Shown here: positions 56,640 through 64,000 of the stretch, in pieces | Layout: every line of letters starts with the position of its first letter | Numbering within the stretch: position 1 is the stretch's first letter | From: Pachypanchax playfairii | Taxonomy: Eukaryota > Chordata > Actinopteri > Cyprinodontiformes > Aplocheilidae | NCBI GenBank assembly: GCA_006937955.1 | Contig: SSNP01000044.1 | Span: 3,551,914 to 3,615,913, forward strand | Length of the DNA stretch: 64,000 nucleotides | Direction of reading: 5' to 3' | Notes under the pieces: model-generated | The model's database searches: none | The model's input: only the letters and a program-made list of their open reading frames with translations | What the model was told of the DNA's origin: nothing | Program-made: the position numbers and the translations under genes

Positions 56640-57005
56640 TGAAAGCATTTAACAAACTTGCATCAGACAAGAGACATAGGGGATCTTAAAGAGGGAACAC
56701 AGCAGGTGTAGGGAGTAACGCTGATGAAAAGTGGACCGGTGAAACAACTAGAACCTAATGGACAGGGAAAGAGGTAACAGGTGCACACACATGGCACGAG
56801 ACTAAACTAAATGTAATACAAATGAATTGACCCCCATGCTATAAGACCGGAAACCAAAGATCAAACTTATGACTGAGAATTACATATCAAACATACATAC
56901 CCTTGTACACATTATACTTAAATCTCACATACTGACAGGGGAAGACACAAACTAAAAGGTCTGGAAAATACTAAACAGGTGACGTAAGACAGGATGACAC
57001 ATGAC
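56640..57005. repeat. Purine-rich dispersed-repeat-like sequence
   Basis: Words such as GAACACAGCAGGTGTAGGGA and AGGTAACAGGTGCACACACA; same texture as 52,090-52,690. Unclassified. Confidence 0.25.
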
Positions 57006-59159
57006 AAGAGGTTTCTTCCACTAATCAAGATGGGGAAATAAAGATTATTAACAATCAGCTGGTTTCCTTAGATAGGAAACTTTTTTACTGACTGGTAATT
57101 TCTAGTTCATCAAAATTATTCATAATAAAATTTGACTGAATTGATTGTATATAATTGCTATTGAATTTTAACTTGTTGAACTTGTTGTTTCTGGAACTTG
57201 TTGTTTCTGGAAAGTGCTTTGAAGTTACTTTTGGTATAAAGTAACTGAACAGAATTGAACTTGCAGAAAAACACGATTGGTGAGTGTCTGTAATATAGTA
57301 AGAAAGAAATTATACATGTGAAGGCACTGGCAGCTTTTTTAAGTCAAAGTGCAGTGTGTGCATGTTTACATGAGCCTAATCCTCTGACCTCAGCATCTCT
57401 GCATGGCTGCAGGTTACCAAGAGTAGGGCAAGTGTTTACACTCAGAGCAAATTCATACTGTAAAACCAGAAGGAACAGGAGAAAGAAAAGTAAGGACAGA
57501 ACAGATCCTTGAACGTAAACTCTTTGCACACTGCTTGCTTTCTTGTAGTTCTAGACAGAAAGAAAGACATCAAATAAGTCCTAAAGCTTGTGCAATACAT
57601 GTTGTTACTGTATATCTTTCTAACATTTCTTTAATCAGTCCACTTAAAAAAATTAAGGCATGCAAACATAAATTATAGGTCATCCAAATCTTGTGGCAGA
57701 CAAGACTGTAAGATCATCAAGAACCATGAAAAGAAAGAAGGAAAGCTAGTGTTTCCTTTGTGTGTGTGAGAGAAGTAACAAAAAAGGAGGCTTTTGTAAA
57801 TGCAGCAGCTCAGCACTGGATTCAAGAAGAAATCCAGGCAAAAACTTTTCTGGCACCATTCGCACTGCTCGCTGACAGGACCACCAAGCACAAGTTTGAG
57901 CACAAAGCACAGGTCCCTAAGACTCAAGCTACAGATGATTAATGGCTGAATGAAGTTACACGTCAGTACAGCAGTCTTTATTGCAGAGCAGAGCGCCCCC
58001 TGATGTTTCAGTTGTCACTTGAGTGAACTGCAAACAGCTGGAGCTGAGTCCTGAGCAATAGTGTCAGAAGTTCTTAATTATGTTGTGATCTGTTCAACCT
58101 TAGATGTAGCTAGATTTAAATTGTTCAGTACAGGTCTGAAGTTAAAATAAATTAAACTAAATGAAACTATTTTACACACACTCACAAATCTAACCCCCAA
58201 CACACACTGGAAAAACTATAGGGAAGATATTTTTTCTGGCAGCATGCAAGCGTGTTTGACGAACAATGAACTTGTTTATTTCAGCTTGATGTGTCAAAGG
58301 TGTTCACTACAAAATTTTCTGTGTAAACATATGTGTGTGTGTTATTGTACAAGTCTGTGTGTAAGTTATGCTTGGGTGTGTAGGTGTGTTTATGAGAGTG
58401 TGTTTGTATTTCAGTGTGCACTTGTCTGTAATTCTCTGTTTAATCAATCATATTGTGTGCAGCAACGAGTCGTAAAATTGCTATAGCATCTTTTTTCCTT
58501 CCTAGCAAGTATATGAGGACAAACAAGCAGGTTAGAAAAGTTAAATATTCATACAGTGGGTTGACATGGTTGCACAAAGAGATCCCAGTCAGCAGAGGTC
58601 AGCACAAAATAAACAGATTTACTATCATCACTGAGCATATTGAAAGGTCAGTACTACTACAGTATTAGCTAATTTTTGTAGTTTTGTGCAAGTTTTTAAC
58701 AATTTTTAGATTTCAGGGAGATTAGTGGACCACAGCATCACATTTTTCCAACTCTGTTTTTACATAGAAAATCACACCCAGTGAAATTTATATTTGTTGT
58801 TTAATTGTGTGGCGTTTCCTGGTAGGAACACAAACAAAAGTTGTTGGTTATTTCAGCTTGCCAGTGGGTGATATAAAGTTAATTAAACAAGTATCAGCTC
58901 TCTAAGTGGTGTGAGTGGCCATGAATCGAAATCATCTTAATATTTTTTGTATCACATCAGTGTGTCTTTCACAAGCACTCAAAATGTTCTTCCATCCTAA
59001 TTTAAAAATAAAAAATAATACAAAACAAGCATTTTTTTTTAATGAAAATGCATTCTTAATTGGAAAATTTATGTAAAAAAGTGGTTAAGCAAATCAAATA
59101 ACACATTTTAAAAACATTAATATACACAAGAGAACATTTGTGAACACATAACCTGAAAA

Positions 59160-59960
59160 TGTTTAAGTTTCACTTACGGGACTGGAATTAGGGAGGTAAC
59201 CAGGAGACATCTTAATCAGATACACAAACCACCTGAACGGACTACTTCCAGTGCGGAGGAGCAGCAACTCTACGTCAAGCTCACCACATAAGACAAAGCT
59301 CCTTACCTTATCTCTAAGGCTGGACCACCTTGTGGAGGAAGCTCATTGTAGCTGCTTGTTCTGGTATGATGTTTTTTGGTCAGGATGCAGATCTCATGAC
59401 CACAGGTGATGGTCGGAACATAGTCAGACCAATAATTCAAGAGCTTTCCTTTTTGGTTCAATTCCTTCATTGCCATCACCCACGAACAAGACTCCTAGAT
59501 ACTTAAACTCCTCCACTAAAGGGAGAATTCTACCTTTTTTGGTAATAGGTCAGGGCTCAATGACACAAACAGAACCTTATCATTCACAAAAAGCAGAAAT
59601 GAGATCCGGAAGTTTCAGAAACAAATACAATCCTTGCCTTGGCTATGCTGTTGAGATCCTGTCAATGAACACCACAAACAAGATCAGTGACAAGAGGCAA
59701 CTCTGGGGTAGTCCAACCTGCACAGGGAATGAGCTTATTGATGTCGACACAGCTCTTGCTTTGGTTGTACAAAGACCAGATATCCCACAAAAGTCTTGGA
59801 CCCCATATAACAGCAGCACTACCCACAGAATGTCCGAGGGAACCTGGTCGAAAGCCTTTCCTAAGTCCAAAAAACACATGTGGACCAAAGAGGCAAACTC
59901 CCATAACCCTCCCACCAACCTTGCAAGGGTAAACATCTGGTCAACTGTTTCATAACCCAG
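59160..59960 (-). pseudogene. Non-LTR retrotransposon RT remnant
   Basis: On the minus strand, a 97-codon frame (59,643-59,936) reads LWEFASLVHMCFLDLGKAFD (RT motif with catalytic Asp), then SDILWVVLLLYGV, and FPVQVGLPQSCLLSLILFVV with FIDRIS, the canonical (R)QGxxxSPxLF block changed to PQSCLLSLILF. Flanking sequence down to 59,160 translates to C-terminal RT pieces with frameshifts. Related to the 55,790-56,620 remnant. Confidence 0.72.
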
Positions 59961-60189
59961 GAAAAAGCTTCACCACTCTTCCTGAATCCAAAGGCTGGTC
60001 AGAGCCTTCTTTTCAACATCCTGGACTAAAAATTCCCTGGGAGGCAGAGAGGTGGGATCCCCCTATAATTAGAACACACACTCCAGTCCCCATTTTTGAA
60101 AACTGACCACTACCCCAGTCTGCACCTAATGGAAACAGAAGGTACAACACTGTGGAAGACAGCTTTGTGGTAGCAATGCCTAATACTAT

Positions 60190-60292
60190 GTTCCCTCTGT
60201 CGAGCTCATTGCTGGATCCACTTCAGTTTGCCTACCAGTCTGGTATTGGGGTGGATAATACTGTCATTTTACCACTACAGTCATATAAAGTG
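60190..60292 (+). pseudogene. Short RT fragment of another LINE group
   Basis: One frame reads SSLLDPLQFAYQSGIGVDNT, the conserved LDPLQFAY block of L2-like reverse transcriptases, followed by decay. Opposite in strand to the neighbouring LINE remnant. Confidence 0.5.
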
Positions 60293-60559
60293 TTTGTAGC
60301 AGAACCCAAGTGAAGTTAAAACTCAAGAGACTTCAAGATAAATTCAAGATCAAACACTTTTTGTCAGGAACACAATTTGGATTGAAATCAAGAATGCAGA
60401 GAAACAGAGTGGCATGGCTTGGTTAAAAAGTAGAGTTTACTGAAAAGGGAGGCATAAATAAACAAAACTGTGGGGAATTCCTCTATAAGCAGAGCATAGA
60501 TGTTTGTCCAGGAACAAACACAGTAGTCCTCTTTGTGAAAATGAAACACAGTTCCATTC

Positions 60560-61250
60560 AATGAACAAAATGGACAAAACCAAACCCTGGTCAACAAGTA
60601 CCACTTGAAGACTGGCTGACAGATGATGTCTGGAAGGCCGGTTGACAGATGGTCTGGAATGCCGGCTGCTGGTTGACATCTGGAGGGCAACTTGACTGGT
60701 GACATCTGGAAGGCTGGCTGACTGGTGACGTCCTGTGAGACTGGTTTGAGCTAGAGCACAGGAGCCAACTCGGGAGGCTGACCAGGAGGCCACACGAACC
60801 GACACTGAAACCCCATGGCTCTGGAGGACAGCTGGGAGGCTGCACAAGTGGGTGATGAGGCCCTCAACATAGCTCTGGAGGACGACCAGAAAACTGCCAA
60901 AACTCTGGACATGGTTCAGGAGGTTGGCCCAGATGCTCTGCTGACAAACTCTGGGACTGGACCAAAATCAGACAGATTGGAGACAGGCAGACTTGAGATG
61001 GGCAACCTCGATTCACTGAACCCAGTTGGGGGAATCCTCTAGGCAGTTGTAAAGACAGGAACCTTAAAGGCAGATGTGGAGCCTGGGACCCTTGAGGCTG
61101 ATAGCTGACTGGGCCCTCTGGAAGCATGACTCTCAGGAAGATAGGACACAGGACCCTCTGGCGGACGGCCAGCAGAAACCTTGGGTAGATGGCTGACTTG
61201 ACCCTCAGGAGGACATCTGGGCATGAGACCCTAAGAACAGCCAACTGGAG
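60560..61250. repeat. Degenerate tandem repeat, ctggagg/ctgac-rich
   Basis: Imperfect units of roughly 30-36 bases built on GGCTGGCTGACTGGTGACATCTGGA, then variants with acctctggagg and gacagg words. Open frames on both strands (60,437-60,847 and 60,864-61,244, minus) are Ser/Pro/Leu-rich by-products. Resembles repeat interiors of fish transposable elements; class not assigned. Confidence 0.5.
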
Positions 61251-62256
61251 CCTCTAACTCAAGGCAAGACAGAGAAGCATTATGGATTGTGAGCCCATGA
61301 GGCACATGACGTGGTCGAGGAACATCACCAACCTTGAGTTACCTGGTCCCTTGGAATGGTGGAGGGAAAACAAAAAAAAACAAAACAAAACAAAACACAG
61401 TAATTCCTCTTTGAGAAAACAGTTCCATTCGGTCCTCAATGTAAAACTTAGGGCCGGTCAATAGCAAAAGAAAGGAACAAACTTACAGTGTCCAGAGAGG
61501 GAGCAGGGAGGCCATTGTCAGATGAACAAATTGATGGTCGAGTAATTCAGGGAGAGCCAAAACACAGAGAAAGTACAGGCAAGAGCCAGGCAGGAGGCAA
61601 AGTCAAAACAATACAGGTGGTCAGTTGCACTGTGAGCAAGACAAGACCAAGGAACATGAACAGGACTATGACAAGATAACAAGACTGTGGAAGTACTGGA
61701 TGATTGTCACTGAAATCGAACAATAGTGCCAGATCCTGATGGGAAACAGATGCAGACAATGACATAATCACAGGAAGTGCAGAACAGGAAGTGACATAAC
61801 AAAACCTAGACAATGAACCATTAAAACTAAATAAAAACTCCAGAAACAATAACTAGACATGAAAAAACCCTGATTCATAACTTAAGAAAAAACAAAAGCT
61901 GGTGTGACAGCAAAGCTGGGAGTACCTAGAGTCATCCAGAGTAACACAAAAACAGAGATGATGGCTGCAGCTGACAATGAACAAAGGAAACCAAGGTGTG
62001 TATATGGGCCGGTGATAACAAAGTGATGACAACTGGAGAGTAGGAACAGGGTACCATTAGTAATAAATGGAATCAGATGTGAAAATTAAGTGGCAAGAGT
62101 GAAACTGATGAGCACAGGATACTAGACAATAGCTAGAATTAGCTAAAAGGTAAGGTAAAACTCCAGATATAAATAATAAAGACAAAGAAACACAATGAGA
62201 AGGAGGAAATTGACAACTTAATGTCACTATAAAAGGTATATTACAAAATGGGAGAA

Positions 62257-62856
62257 CTAAACGTTTTTTAGGTATAAAATATTTCATATAACAGGTTAAT
62301 ACTTAAGAAATAACCACAAATTCATGAAATTTCAGGACTTTGTGGTTATTTCTTAAGTATTAACCAGTAATATGAAACATTTTATATCTAAAAAGCGTCA
62401 GGAAACACTTATTAACAGACCTTTCAATCTGTCTGCGTTAAAATTCGGGTGGTTCCAGCTCCTTCCGTCAGTCTTCGTCAGCAGCTCGTTCATATTCATT
62501 GTTTGAATTTGCTAGACTCTGATTGGCTAACAAACTAGCCTATGAGAGCAAGGTATACTGTTTCCTGCTCCGCTGTGCATGGCAACGTCAGACGTCGTGT
62601 CTTTCTGTTTGCTACGTTATGCTACAGCTTTTAGCCAGCAGCATGCTAGGCATGGTTTCAACTGCGGGAGCTGCCGAAAACTAATGAACAAAGGAGTTGT
62701 GATGAAACAGATACAGGCCGTTCGGACTCTGGAGAAATCGGGTGTTATCGCCACCTGCGTAGTTTGAGAGATTAAAACTGAAAGAGAAGTTGTTGACCTG
62801 TTTTCACACCCACTATAAGCTCAGGAAAAACGTTTTTAATGGAAGGGTCTCTTTAA
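62257..62856 (+). mobile_element. TTAA-family MITE, copy E, with palindromic left end
   Basis: The body and right end (GGAAGGGTCTCTTTAA) match the other copies. The left end is abnormal: the first ~20 bases are replaced by an inverted duplicate of the next ~60 bases, producing the palindrome at 62,261-62,397. It also lacks the segment containing the GGTAAGAAC donor-like word just before the right end. Confidence 0.75.
62261..62397. repeat. Near-perfect palindrome, ~58-bp arms
   Basis: The left arm (62,261-62,319) contains GGTTAATACTTAAGAAATAA and the right arm (62,339-62,397) its inverse complement TTATTTCTTAAGTATTAACC. About 20 bases separate them, and there are a few mismatches. Confidence 0.85.
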
Positions 62857-64000
62857 GAATGATACATTCATTCATAGCAAAATTATGGAAAATATCACCA
62901 ATAAAAACACAAAAATACTTAGATATCAGGTACGAACACAAAAACTCTGGAGGTTCTTTGCTGGCATCTTGGATCATGTTGGCAATGATTTCGGCTGTGA
63001 CAATCAGATCAGATATTCACAACTTATAATAAAATATTGAAGAGGAGTAAAGTCTGAGATAGTTTGTCTTGGATAATCTGTGTCAAACACTTGTTTGAAC
63101 TAAAGAAACTTTTCTCCATCAGTGAAACTCAAAACATTTATACATCGTTCCCACTCACATCTTAACAGCTCTCTTAAGTGAGCAAAGAGGTTTTTGGTCT
63201 TCCTTACAGAAAACGGTAAATCAGTTTAGTTCCAATCATCTACATGCTTAGAAAAAATCTTTTACCCCTTTGTCATCACATCCGTTCACACATGAGACCC
63301 CTGAGCATTAAAATGATATGACTCTGCCAGCAGTGTCAGCTCAGGTTCCTTAAAAACTTGTGCACAGGAAACATACAGAATGCATTCAATGCTCCAACTC
63401 TGTGGCAAACGGCTTACAGTCTGATTGTTATCACACAGCAAATCGTTGTCTGGATTCAGTTTGTGTAGATGCTGCTTGAGCAATGGATTGCTCCCAAAGC
63501 TGTCAGTCCCTCCGCCTATTAAGACAGCTGCTCTTAGTGGGCATTGTTCAGTGGGAATCTATGGGGACCTGACAGACCAAAGAATCTTTATTCACCCTAA
63601 AGAGTCTTTCACTGCTGTAAGGCTGAATGGGACCTGCCAGCGTCATCCTCCATCCATGGCATTTTTATGGCATTGCTGACATACACACAACGCGCTCTCG
63701 CCAGCCGCTTGGTGGCTCAGGCAGGCTTCCTTTATTCTCCCACTGTATGTCAGCTTACACATGAAGTGCAGGAGATCGTCTTTTTTTAAAATAAATAATC
63801 TTTATTTAGAACTTACACTTATTTGGCTTAAAGTTAGACAGTTCATAACAAATTACACAAAATAAGTAAAAGGTATACTTGTATAGAGCATTTTTAAGTC
63901 AGACTTTGACTCCCAAAGCACTTCACTAGACAATTTTGTCATTCACACACGTTCACACGTTTGGTAGTGATAAACTACGTATGTATTGCAGCTGCAGCTG

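Noticed and set aside
60437..61244. Ser/Pro/Leu-rich ORFs (136 and 126 codons, minus strand)
   Set aside because: Arise from a degenerate ctggagg-type tandem repeat; open frames overlap on both strands.

Overview
The window is vertebrate DNA, almost certainly from a teleost fish. It is AT-rich and intron-rich with canonical GT/AG splice sites. It is dense in DNA transposons typical of fish: Tc1/mariner, hAT, PIF/Harbinger, TTAA-flanked MITEs, a piggyBac remnant and non-LTR retrotransposon fragments. Long microsatellites are also present. There is no bacterial or organellar organisation.

Two protein-coding genes are recognisable and are arranged head to head. (1) pik3r5 (p101, regulatory subunit of class IB PI3-kinase gamma) is on the minus strand, from about 19.8 kb down to 3.74 kb. 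I could resolve 14 consecutive coding exons; every splice phase joins in frame (2305 coding bases, 768 codons plus one base). The start codon is in the window. The last ~110 residues expected from the human protein are not found and should lie left of position 1. (2) ntn1 (netrin-1) is on the plus strand. Its large first coding exon (44,069-45,092: signal peptide, laminin N-terminal domain, first laminin-EGF repeat) is preceded by a short 5'UTR intron. The remaining 19 kb is the start of its long next intron. In human, PIK3R5 (minus) and NTN1 (plus) are also divergent neighbours on 17p13.1, so this is conserved microsynteny.

Layout: 0-3.5 kb, nested mobile-element remnants (piggyBac transposase pseudogene, Harbinger-like element with a second element inside it, TTAA element with a 40-bp minisatellite). 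3.7-19.8 kb, pik3r5 exons, with introns carrying a fold-back MITE, a TTAA MITE, a Harbinger-derived element, a ~680-bp palindromic minisatellite, an intact Tc1-type transposon and a hAT MITE. 19.8-43.5 kb, intergenic or pik3r5 upstream: a second Tc1 copy with a stop at codon 57, a second hAT copy, a Gypsy integrase remnant, a LINE broken by a pyrimidine microsatellite, and one orphan exon (37.6 kb) of a gene I cannot name. 43.5-45.1 kb, ntn1 5' end. 45.1-64 kb, ntn1 intron with microsatellites, a tRNA-like SINE, a second Harbinger copy, LINE remnants and two more TTAA MITEs.

I found no convincing novel multi-gene system. The most unusual structures are the inverted 21-bp minisatellite in a pik3r5 intron, the five-copy TTAA MITE family that carries a splice-donor-like site, and the nested insertions whose target-site duplications can be read directly. 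Percent identities are by-eye estimates. No database search was run.
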